A stretch of 64,000 nt of DNA from Aurantiacibacter suaedae. Lineage in GTDB: Bacteria; Pseudomonadota; Alphaproteobacteria; Sphingomonadales; Sphingomonadaceae. This document shows, piece after piece, positions 1 through 6,687 of this stretch. The stretch spans positions 1-64,000 of the forward strand of contig NZ_SKCG01000004.1 in assembly GCF_005434915.1 (NCBI RefSeq). The letters are read 5' to 3'. Below the pieces are notes generated by a model that was given only the letters and a program-made list of their open reading frames with translations, was not told the origin of the DNA and did no database searches. The first letter of the stretch is position 1, and each line of letters begins with the position of its first letter. The translations under genes were made by a program, and so were the position numbers.

Positions 1-285
1 AACTCAAAAGCGGACAGCGATCGGTTCCCCGATTTTCACCGGGGGAGCCGGCTATCCGTCAAATTTGGCGACCAACTCAGTGGCGGAAGTCCGCTGCACC
101 GCGTCGGTGGAGCCCATCTAGGCCCCACTCCGGATTCGGTCAACAGCGAAATTGAGACTTTTATGAAACTCTCGGATTATCAGGGAAATGTGACGGTTTC
201 GCGCCAACTGGATAGCCGCGCGATCCGCCAGAAGGCCGCGAATTGCGCTGCAAATCCGAATCGAACCCGGCCCGAATCGAGCTAA
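1..285 (+). CDS. Possible 3' end of an unrecognised gene (partial)
   Basis: Frame 1 is open from the window edge for 94 codons and stops with TAA at 283-285. The translation is hydrophilic, with a stretch reading SGGSPLHRVGGAHLGPTPDS, and I do not recognise it. It has no start in the window, so it can only be the C-terminal part of a gene that begins upstream. An open frame of this length can arise by chance in GC-rich DNA, so this is tentative. It lies next to an insertion sequence and could also be a decaying remnant. Bases 286-445 hold nothing I can identify. Confidence 0.3.
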   Translation, partial: NSKADSDRFPDFHRGSRLSVKFGDQLSGGSPLHRVGGAHLGPTPDSVNSEIETFMKLSDYQGNVTVSRQLDSRAIRQKAANCAANPNRTRPESS

Positions 286-445
286 GGACACAGATAATGT
301 GGCTTGGCGCGGTCCGAGTGTCGGTCCGGTAGCGAGCTTTGAAAAACGGCGCGTGATGGGAGGCGCCCTTTATCGAATGCTTCGGATTGCGGGACTAGAG
401 GGCCAGACAGGGGCTCGCTGGCTCTAAGGGGCTCGGTGGCTCTAA

Positions 446-891
446 CTAGGCCGTAGACTCATAAGCGCGCAGCCACAGTCGCATTGAGGCGAGCTGGACC
501 ATGGCGAGGAAGTTCTCGGCCAGCTTGTCGTAGCGGGTGGCAACCCGGCGGAAGTGCTTGAGTTTGGAGAAGAAGCGCTCGATGAGGTTCCGCTCCCGGT
601 AGAGCCAAGTGCTGAAGTATGGCTTTGACCGACGATTGGCCTTGGGCGGGATATTGGCGAACGCCCCTTTCTCGCGGAGAGACGCCCGGGTGCGATCAGC
701 ATCGTAGGCCTTGTCCGCCAATACGATTGTTCCAGCGCCGACATGATCGAGCAGATCGTCAGCGGTTTGGCCGTCATGGGCTTGAGCAGCGGTCAGGCTC
801 AGCCGGATCGGGAGACCTTGCGCATCGACGACCGCGTGGATTTTGGTCGTGAGCCCACCTCGGGAGCGACCGAGACAATGATCTCGATCCC
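446..891 (-). CDS. IS5-family transposase, orfB (catalytic C-terminal part, reached by -1 frameshift)
   Basis: From the slippery site this frame reads GDRDHCLGRSRGGLTTKIHA, then a VLADKAYDADRTR block that supplies the second catalytic aspartate, and ends with NLIERFFSKLKHFRRVATRY, which carries the catalytic glutamate. An internal ATG at 721 exists, but starting there would lose the second-Asp region context, so translation as an orfA-orfB fusion is the likely route. The stop is at 446-448. Together with orfA it makes a transposase of about 255 residues, normal for the IS427 group. Confidence 0.75.
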
Positions 892-1212
892 CCTTTTTGC
901 CGTCGCAGCCTGTTGGTGCGCCCGGATGGAAGTACTGTCGATCATCTGGATGTCGCCATCATGCGCGGCGGTGATGGCGTACATCATTCGATCCCACACA
1001 CCAGCTTTACGCCAACGAACGAAGCGATTGTAGCAGGTGGTGCGTGGACCATAGCGTTCCGGCAGGTCGCGCCACGGCGCACCAGAACGCAGCACCCAGA
1101 ATATGCCGTTCAGCACGCGGCGATCATCGACACGCGGCACGCCTCTGGGCTTGTTGGGCAGCAGTGGCTCTATCACGCGCCACTCGAATTCGGTCAGATC
1201 ATATCGGCTCAT
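799..1212 (-). CDS. IS5-family transposase, orfA (N-terminal DUF4096-type part)
   Basis: This frame encodes the N-terminal half of an IS5-family transposase. It begins MSRYDLTEFEWRVIEPLL, followed by the conserved VLNGIFWVLRSGAPWRDLPE block (helix-turn-helix region). It then carries the first catalytic aspartate in QMIDSTSIRAHQ. After the A5G5 run at 889-898 the frame continues as out-of-family sequence to its own stop at 799, so the useful part ends near 889. Continuation into orfB by a -1 ribosomal shift would make the full enzyme. Confidence 0.8.
   Translation of the reverse strand: MSRYDLTEFEWRVIEPLLPNKPRGVPRVDDRRVLNGIFWVLRSGAPWRDLPERYGPRTTCYNRFVRWRKAGVWDRMMYAITAAHDGDIQMIDSTSIRAHQQAATAKRGIEIIVSVAPEVGSRPKSTRSSMRKVSRSG
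889..898 (-). other. Programmed -1 frameshift site (A5G5)
   Basis: The minus strand reads GCAAAAAGGGGGAT. In the orfA frame this gives A-K-R-G-I. Slipping back one base on the run gives K-R-G-D-R-D-H, which leads directly into the conserved GRSRGGLTTK block of the second frame. Such A/G runs are the usual slippage sites in this IS group. A simple indel mutation would look the same, but the homopolymer at exactly the family's junction favours programmed shifting. Confidence 0.65.
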
Positions 1213-1309
1213 GCCGATGCTGAATCAGAGATCGAAGCAGGATGAAAGTACAATCTCGCAGACGCAGCGATGGCAAAATTCCGGCCGTGCTGCTATCGGA
1301 AAGCGGGAG

Positions 1310-1624
1310 ATGATGGTGAATCCTTTCAAAGCATTGCGCGAGTGGGTCGACCGCGCTTGGGAGCGGCACAGCTACATTCCCACATTCGCATTCGCGCAAA
1401 AGTTGCTCTTTCTCTCACCGCTCCTGCTGCTCGGCATCGTAAGCATGGTCGTTGATATTCCACCGGGAAGCCCAGGCTACTATTGGGGTTTTGGAATCGC
1501 AGGAGTCCTGCGCTTGCTTATCGGCGCCTTTCAAGCGTGGCGATGGCTTACGGGCTATGCCCGGCCCTCATGGCACGAAGAGCAGGCGCGCAAGCGGTCA
1601 GAACGGCGACACCAGCCACGGTAG
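1310..1624 (+). CDS. Small two-helix membrane protein, unrecognised
   Basis: The 104-residue product starts MMVNPFKALREWVDRAWERH, followed by two hydrophobic segments (about residues 25-47 and 55-75). It ends in a short basic tail rich in Arg (RKRSERRHQPR). I chose the paired ATGs at 1310/1313, after the purine-rich AAGCGGGAG. The same frame stays open further upstream into the insertion sequence, but that part is not protein-like. No family is recognised. Its place beside the transposon gives no functional hint. The sequence from 1625 to 1817 holds no gene I can see. Confidence 0.55.
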   Translation: MMVNPFKALREWVDRAWERHSYIPTFAFAQKLLFLSPLLLLGIVSMVVDIPPGSPGYYWGFGIAGVLRLLIGAFQAWRWLTGYARPSWHEEQARKRSERRHQPR

Positions 1625-1817
1625 CAAAGACTTGGCGCTCGCCCGAGAATCCGGCTCAATTTATGAGTTCACGACCTAGATAAAGGCACTGCCCCGCTAG
1701 GGCGTCCAAGACAAAAGGTTTTAGTCTGCCCGTTGGCTTACTGATGCTCTTCCGGTAGGCTGATACGGAAACAGTGTGCCCAGCCCCGGGCGGACGGCTT
1801 AGCGGGAGACTAGCAAC

Positions 1818-2291
1818 ATGGCCATCACGGTCACCATCAATAACGAAACGCGCGAGATCGACGCGCCGGGCGACATGCCCCTGCTCTGGGCCCTGCGCCA
1901 GGAACTCGGAATGGTCGGCACCAAGTTCGGCTGCGGCATCGGCATGTGCGGTGCCTGCACCGTCCACCTCGACGGGCAGGCCGTGCGCTCGTGCTCACTG
2001 CCGCTCTCGGCCATCGGCGACAAGAAGGTCTCCACCGTCGAGCATCTCGCACAGTCAGAAGTCGGGCAGGCGCTGCAACAGGCATGGCTCGATGAAGACG
2101 TGATGCAGTGCGGCTATTGCCAGGCCGGTCAGCTGATGAGCGCCACCGCCTTGCTCAACAGCAACGCCACCCCCTCGGACGACGAGATCGACGCAGCCAT
2201 GCAGGGCAACATCTGCCGCTGTGCCTGCTACAAACGGATCAAGACCGCCATCGCTCAGGTGTCGCGCAATGAGGAAACGGCCAATGTCTGA
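1818..2291 (+). CDS. iorA: (2Fe-2S)-binding small subunit of a molybdenum hydroxylase (isoquinoline 1-oxidoreductase alpha type)
   Basis: The 157-residue protein is the iron-sulfur electron-transfer subunit of a xanthine-oxidase-family enzyme. The plant-ferredoxin cluster motif FGCGIGMCGACTVHLDG occurs around residue 40. The second, four-helix [2Fe-2S] domain shows MQCGYCQAGQ and GNICRCACYKRIK. Length and spacing match two-subunit IorAB-type enzymes, which lack a separate FAD subunit. The start ATG follows GGGAGA by 8 bases. The stop overlaps the start of the large subunit by 8 bases, so the two are cotranslated. The specific substrate cannot be read from sequence, so the symbol is by similarity only. 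Confidence 0.88.
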   Translation: MAITVTINNETREIDAPGDMPLLWALRQELGMVGTKFGCGIGMCGACTVHLDGQAVRSCSLPLSAIGDKKVSTVEHLAQSEVGQALQQAWLDEDVMQCGYCQAGQLMSATALLNSNATPSDDEIDAAMQGNICRCACYKRIKTAIAQVSRNEETANV

Positions 2292-4494
2292 GGCAACCAC
2301 CCTTTCGCGGCGCAGCCTGCTCAAAGTATCGGCGCTTGCCGGCGGCGGCTTCGCGCTGAGCGCTACCATGCCGATGGTCGCCCGCGCCGTGAGCGCCGAG
2401 GCTGGCGCACCGGCGGAGCTGACCGCCTTTGTCACCATCGCGCCCGATAACACCATCACCATCATCGGCAAGAACCCCGAGATCGGCCAAGGCATCAAGA
2501 CCTCGCTGCCGATGATCGTGGCCGAAGAACTCGATGCCGACTGGGATCAGGTCAAGATCGAGATGGCCGAGACCAACATGGCCAAATACGGCCCGCAGCT
2601 CGCAGGCGGCTCGTTCTCGACCCCGATGAACTGGATGCCGATGCGCCAGACCGGCGCGACCGCCCGCGCGATGCTCATCGCTGCAGCCGCGCAGAAGTGG
2701 GGCGTTCCCGTCGCTTCGCTCGGCACCGAACCGGGCAAGGTGGTGGAGAAAGCCTCGGGCCGTTCGGCAACCTATGGCGAGCTGGCGAGCCTTGCCGCCA
2801 CCATGCCGGTGCCCGATCCCGAAAGCCTGACGCTGAAGGATCAGGCCGATTTCCGCATTATCGGCCGCGCCATCGGCGGGATCGACAGCCCCAAGATCGT
2901 GCGCGGCGAGCCGATCTTCGGTGTCGATACGCAGCTGCCGGGCATGGTCTATGCCGCTTATGAGCGCTCGCCCGTGTTCGGCGCTACGCTCAAGACCGCA
3001 GATGTGGAAGCCGCCAAGGCGCAGCCCGGCGTGATCGACGCCTTCATCGTGCGCGGCAACGGCAACCCCGAAGAGCTGGTTGACGGGGTGGCCGTGATCG
3101 CTTCGAACTGGTGGCTCGCCAACCGCGCCCGCAGCGCATTGAAGCCTGAATGGGACAACGGCGAATGGGCCAGCCACTCGACCGCAGGCTATGCCGCGAA
3201 GGCCAAGGAACTGATGGACGGCGGGCAGGCGGCCGAAGTGTTCGGCGAACGCGGCGACATGGCGGGGGCGCTCGCCTCGGCAGCCAAGGTCGTGACCGCC
3301 GACTACTCTTACCCGTTCCTCGCCCACGTGCCGATGGAGCCGATGAACTGCACCGCGCTGATGCGTGACGATGGCGTGATGGAGATGTGGGCCCCCTCGC
3401 AAACCCCGCAGGGCGGGCTTGCCTCTGTGGCCGAATATCTCGGCGTGCCGCCGGAAAAGGTGATCGTGCACATCACCCGCATGGGTGGCGGCTTTGGCCG
3501 GCGTCTGAATAACGACTACATGGTGCAGGTCGCGGCCATCGCCAAGGAAATGCCCGGCACGCCGGTGCAGCTGATCTGGAGCCGTGAGGACGACGTCAAG
3601 ACCGACTTCTATCGCCCGGCCGGCTGGCACCGCCTGACCGCCTCGGTCGATTCCGAGGGCAAGATGACGGGCCTCAAAGACCACTTCGTCACCTTCGATC
3701 TGGGCGAAAGCCCGTTCAATCCGGCGCTGATGGCGCCCGATACCTTCCCTGCCAAGCTGATGGACAATCTGCTGCTGGAGCAGGACATGCTGCGCACGGC
3801 GATCCCGATGGGTGCCCTGCGCGCGCCCAACAGCAACGCGCTGGCTTTCGTGACGCAGAGCTTCCTCGATGAAGTAGCCCACGAGACGGGCAAGGATCTG
3901 CCGACGCTGCTGATGGAGATTGTCGAGGGCGCCGAGCCCGAGCCGACCACCATGGGCTTCACCGGCCCGACCCCCGGCTTCAACCCCGGTCGCCTGCGCG
4001 CGGTGACCCGCAAGGCCACCGAGATGGCCGATTGGGGCAAGCCGGTGACCGGTGGCCACGCCTTGGGCTTCGGCTACTATTGGAGCCACCAAGGCTATTT
4101 CGCCGAGGTGGTCGAGGTCTCGCTGTCGGACAGCAACAAGGTGCAGGTCCACAATGTCTGGTGTGCGGGCGATGTCGGCAACCAGATCATCAACCCGTTC
4201 GGTGCGCTTAACCAGGTCGAAGGCGCGATTATCGACGGCATCGGCCAGGCCTTGCAGCTCGCAGTCGAGATCGAGGGCGGCGCGGTCAAGCAGTCGAACT
4301 TCCACAACTACCCGCTGCCGCGTATGCCGATGACGCCGCAGATCCACGTCGAATGGGTGAAGTCGGACAATTCGCCGACCGGGCTTGGCGAACCGGCCCT
4401 GCCGCCGGTGATCCCGGCGCTGACCAACGCGCTGTTCGCCCTCACCGGCAAGCGCGTGCGCAGCCTGCCGATTGATACGAGCCTGTTTGCCTGA
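2284..4494 (+). CDS. iorB: Molybdopterin-binding large subunit of a molybdenum hydroxylase (IorB type), Tat-exported
   Basis: The catalytic subunit binds the molybdopterin cofactor and hydroxylates an aldehyde or N-heterocycle of unknown identity. The start ATG at 2284 is preceded by GAGGAAA at good spacing and overlaps iorA. The N-terminus reads LSRRSLLKVSALAGGGFALS, a twin-arginine signal, so the enzyme is exported folded to the periplasm with its partner. Typical family motifs are visible: GGGFGRRLNNDY, the MGALRAPNSNA segment and the C-terminal GEPALPPVIPAL. The 736-residue length fits IorB-like proteins. The nearby molybdate importer on the opposite strand would supply the metal. Confidence 0.87.
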   Translation: MSEATTLSRRSLLKVSALAGGGFALSATMPMVARAVSAEAGAPAELTAFVTIAPDNTITIIGKNPEIGQGIKTSLPMIVAEELDADWDQVKIEMAETNMAKYGPQLAGGSFSTPMNWMPMRQTGATARAMLIAAAAQKWGVPVASLGTEPGKVVEKASGRSATYGELASLAATMPVPDPESLTLKDQADFRIIGRAIGGIDSPKIVRGEPIFGVDTQLPGMVYAAYERSPVFGATLKTADVEAAKAQPGVIDAFIVRGNGNPEELVDGVAVIASNWWLANRARSALKPEWDNGEWASHSTAGYAAKAKELMDGGQAAEVFGERGDMAGALASAAKVVTADYSYPFLAHVPMEPMNCTALMRDDGVMEMWAPSQTPQGGLASVAEYLGVPPEKVIVHITRMGGGFGRRLNNDYMVQVAAIAKEMPGTPVQLIWSREDDVKTDFYRPAGWHRLTASVDSEGKMTGLKDHFVTFDLGESPFNPALMAPDTFPAKLMDNLLLEQDMLRTAIPMGALRAPNSNALAFVTQSFLDEVAHETGKDLPTLLMEIVEGAEPEPTTMGFTGPTPGFNPGRLRAVTRKATEMADWGKPVTGGHALGFGYYWSHQGYFAEVVEVSLSDSNKVQVHNVWCAGDVGNQIINPFGALNQVEGAIIDGIGQALQLAVEIEGGAVKQSNFHNYPLPRMPMTPQIHVEWVKSDNSPTGLGEPALPPVIPALTNALFALTGKRVRSLPIDTSLFA

Positions 4495-4500
4495 TCCAAT

Positions 4501-4531
4501 CGGTGCCTCTCCCCGCGCGGGAGGGGCACCG
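4501..4531. terminator. Bidirectional hairpin terminator between iorB and modC
   Basis: A 13-bp stem, CGGTGCCTCTCCC with GGGAGGGGCACCG (one T-G pair), closes a 5-base loop. It occupies the whole gap between two convergent genes, seven bases after the iorB stop. A short T run follows on the plus strand. Its position and strength indicate that it ends both transcripts. Confidence 0.75.
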
Positions 4532-4532
4532 T

Positions 4533-5156
4533 TTAGGCCATCTCGACCACCTGCCCGGCAAGCCGCTCCACCTCGGCGCGGCTGTGGCTGACGAGCAGGA
4601 TCGGAACGTCCATCGCATCGCGAATGCGCTCGATCAGGCCGAGCAGCGCCTCGGCGCGCGCGGCGTCGAGCGAGGCGGTTGGCTCATCAAGCAAAAGGAA
4701 GCGCGGGGCAGCCAGCAAGGCGCGGGCGATGGCGACGCGGCGGACTTCGCCACCCGACAGGTTCGCGGTCCGCCGGTCAAGCAGGTCGCCGATGTCGAGC
4801 AACCCTGCGACCTCATCGCGTGTGATCCAGCGCTCGGACGCAGGAGCCAGCCGCTCGCCATAGGCAAGGTTCGCACGCACGCTCATATGCGGGAACAGCC
4901 GACCGTCTTGAAACACATAGCCCGCGCGGCGCGCCTCAGGCGCGAGGTCGATCCGCTGCGCGCTGTCGAACAGCACTTGCCCTGCCGCCACCACCCGCCC
5001 CTCGCGCGGATGAAGCAGCCCGGCGATCGCGTTGAGTACGCTGGTCTTTCCCGCACCCGATGGCCCGACCAGCGCGGTGAGCCGGGCATCGGACGAGAAC
5101 TCGGCAAACACCTCCGCCTCACCCAGTTGCAAACCCAACCGCACCTCAAAGGACAT
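4533..5156 (-). CDS. modC: Molybdate ABC transporter ATP-binding protein
   Basis: This is the cytoplasmic ATPase that energises molybdate uptake. Walker A is GPSGAGKTS, the ABC signature LSGGEVRRVAIARAL, and Walker B FLLLDEPTASLD with the switch histidine in VSHSRAE. At about 207 residues it is much shorter than E. coli ModC, because the C-terminal TOBE molybdate-binding domain is absent. I prefer the ATG at 5156, with GGGAG 9 bases upstream; an in-frame GTG at 5171 is the alternative. It overlaps the end of modB and closes the modABC operon. Confidence 0.86.
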   Translation of the reverse strand: MSFEVRLGLQLGEAEVFAEFSSDARLTALVGPSGAGKTSVLNAIAGLLHPREGRVVAAGQVLFDSAQRIDLAPEARRAGYVFQDGRLFPHMSVRANLAYGERLAPASERWITRDEVAGLLDIGDLLDRRTANLSGGEVRRVAIARALLAAPRFLLLDEPTASLDAARAEALLGLIERIRDAMDVPILLVSHSRAEVERLAGQVVEMA

Positions 5157-5847
5157 GGGCGCGGCTCCCACCCGAGCGGCGCACCAGCCATTCCGAGACC
5201 ATCAGCGCTCCCAGCGACAGCACGATAGCCATGATCGCCAGCCGCGCCACCGCGCCCTCGCTGCCGGGGACTTGCAAGCCCGTGTAGATCGCCAGCGGCA
5301 GGGTGCGGGTCTGCCCCTCGATATTGGCGGCAAAGGTGATGGTCGCGCCGAATTCGCCCAGCGAGCGTGCGAAGCCCAACATCGCGCCCGCCGCGATCCC
5401 CGGCAGGCTAAGCGGCAAGGTGATCGTGGCAAAGGCTCGCAACGGTGAGGCACCAAGCGTTCGCGCCGCCTCGACAAGCTTGCGGTCCACCGCCTCGATC
5501 GAAAGCCGCATCGCGCGCACCATCAGCGGCAGTGCCATCACCGCCGCCGCCAGCGCCGCACCAAGCCAGGTGAACACCAGCGACACACCGAAGGCCTGTT
5601 GAAGCCAGTGGCCAATCGGCCCATTGCGCCCGAAGGCTAACAGCAACAGCCACCCGGTTACCACCGGCGGCAGCACCAGCGGCAAGTGGACGGCGGCATC
5701 GAGCAGCATCCGCCCCGGAAACCGCCGCCGCGCGATCAGCCAGGCCAGTGCATAGGCCAGCGGCAAGCTCGCCAGCACCGCTACCAGGCTCACCTTGAGC
5801 GAGAGGCCGATCACCGCCCATTCGGCTGCCGATAACACCCCGCTCAT
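5146..5847 (-). CDS. modB: Molybdate ABC transporter permease
   Basis: The 233-residue protein has about five to six hydrophobic segments and the binding-protein-dependent permease EAA loop, VEAARTLGASPLRAFATITLPLSLPG, characteristic of ModB/CysU. It forms the inner-membrane channel, probably as a homodimer, for molybdate delivered by ModA. The ATG at 5847 overlaps the modA stop (ATGA), so translation is coupled. The same frame is open much further upstream, but that portion is the antisense of modA and is not real. Confidence 0.88.
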   Translation of the reverse strand: MSGVLSAAEWAVIGLSLKVSLVAVLASLPLAYALAWLIARRRFPGRMLLDAAVHLPLVLPPVVTGWLLLLAFGRNGPIGHWLQQAFGVSLVFTWLGAALAAAVMALPLMVRAMRLSIEAVDRKLVEAARTLGASPLRAFATITLPLSLPGIAAGAMLGFARSLGEFGATITFAANIEGQTRTLPLAIYTGLQVPGSEGAVARLAIMAIVLSLGALMVSEWLVRRSGGSRAHVL

Positions 5848-6620
5848 CGGCTTGGGGAGAAGCCGTGGCGGGCAAGTATTGCCTGCCCAGCGGAAGACTC
5901 GAGGTAGTCGGCAAAGGCCTCGGCCTCTGGTTGGGCCGATTCTGCGAGCACCGCCAGCGGATAGCGGATCGGCGCATGGAGTTCGGGATTGAACGACGCC
6001 AGCACGGTAACCTTGTCCGAAGCGAGTGCATCGGTGGCGTAGACGATTCCGAGATCGACCTCGCCCCGCTCGACCAAAGCCAGCGCGGCGCGCACATTCT
6101 CGGCCGGAACAATACGGGTGGCGAGATCCTCCGCCAGCCCCATCCGGGTGAGCGCTGCCATGGCATAGCGCCCCGCTGGCACCGTTTCCGGCTCGGCAAG
6201 GGCGAGGTGGCCGGAAAAGCCGGACAGCACGGCGCGCACATCGGACCTGCCCTCGCCCGGCTCGCCGGGTGCCACCAGCACCAGAGTGTTGCCCGCGATA
6301 GTGCGCCGGGTTCCGGGCCGCAGCAGATGCTGCTGCTCCATCCAGTCCATCCACTGCTGATCCGCAGTCACGACCAGATCGGCAGGCGCACCCTCTGCCG
6401 CCTGACGGGCGACAACCGCGCTCGAGGAAAATGATAGCAGCGGCCGCGCGTGGCCTTGGGCCGCCCAGCCGTCGGCAGCCGCTTCTAGCGCTTCCTGCAT
6501 ACTTGCCGCAGCGAGAACCACCGGGGGACCATCGCTCCCTTCGCGCTCACTCCCGCAAGCGGCCAGCAGCACGCTGCCCAACAGCAAAATAATCGCAAGA
6601 ACTGGCGGAAAACGGGGCAT
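5844..6620 (-). CDS. modA: Molybdate-binding lipoprotein of ABC transporter
   Basis: This is the periplasmic substrate-binding protein for molybdate or tungstate. The ATG at 6620 opens a lipoprotein signal, MPRFPPVLAIILLLGSVLLAAC, with the lipobox cysteine at residue 22. The mature part shows the ModA pattern VVLAAASMQEALEAAADGW and the later GRYAMAALTRMGL. An upstream in-frame TTG at 6665 would run through the palindrome and spoil the signal peptide, so I reject it. No Shine-Dalgarno sequence precedes ATG 6620; the palindrome begins five bases upstream. The message may therefore be leaderless or tightly repressed at this site. Confidence 0.87.
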   Translation of the reverse strand: MPRFPPVLAIILLLGSVLLAACGSEREGSDGPPVVLAAASMQEALEAAADGWAAQGHARPLLSFSSSAVVARQAAEGAPADLVVTADQQWMDWMEQQHLLRPGTRRTIAGNTLVLVAPGEPGEGRSDVRAVLSGFSGHLALAEPETVPAGRYAMAALTRMGLAEDLATRIVPAENVRAALALVERGEVDLGIVYATDALASDKVTVLASFNPELHAPIRYPLAVLAESAQPEAEAFADYLESSAGQAILARHGFSPSR

Positions 6621-6624
6621 GTCG

Positions 6625-6658
6625 TTACGCGCTATATATGCTTGTATATAGCGCGTAA
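6625..6658. promoter_or_regulatory. Perfect 14-bp-arm palindrome at the modABC 5' end; candidate Mo-box operator
   Basis: Left arm TTACGCGCTATATA and right arm TATATAGCGCGTAA are exact reverse complements separated by six bases (TGCTTG). ModE-type molybdenum operators are dyads with TATATA-like inner halves and a short AT-rich centre, so this fits a ModE or Mop-like repressor site. It lies directly before the modA ATG, where bound protein would block transcription. No modE gene is in the window. It could also fold in RNA, but there is no T tract that would make it a standard terminator for the kinase gene upstream. Confidence 0.75.
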
Positions 6659-6687
6659 ATGGCAAACGAAGGCTTGCCGCCTGCCGT

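Larger units (their letters stand above)
446..1212 (-). mobile_element. IS5-family insertion sequence (IS427-type), coding core
   Basis: The two transposase frames on the minus strand, joined by a slippery A5G5 run, are the organisation of IS5-family elements of the IS427 group. The element boundaries extend somewhat beyond these coordinates. A weak inverted match, GACTCA near 455-460 and GATTCA read inward from near 1228, may belong to the terminal repeats. I could not define exact ends or a target duplication. The DDE residues are all present across the two frames, so the element looks potentially active rather than decayed. Confidence 0.75.

Noticed and set aside
2239-4347. Long open frame of 702 codons on the minus strand opposite iorB
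   Set aside because: It is the antisense shadow of a well-supported molybdenum hydroxylase gene. Its translation is His/Arg/Gly-rich without domains, a GC-rich codon-bias artefact.
6625-6658. Rho-independent terminator for the histidine kinase gene
   Set aside because: The AT-rich inner stem, the lack of a T tract and the tight placement at the modA start favour an operator.
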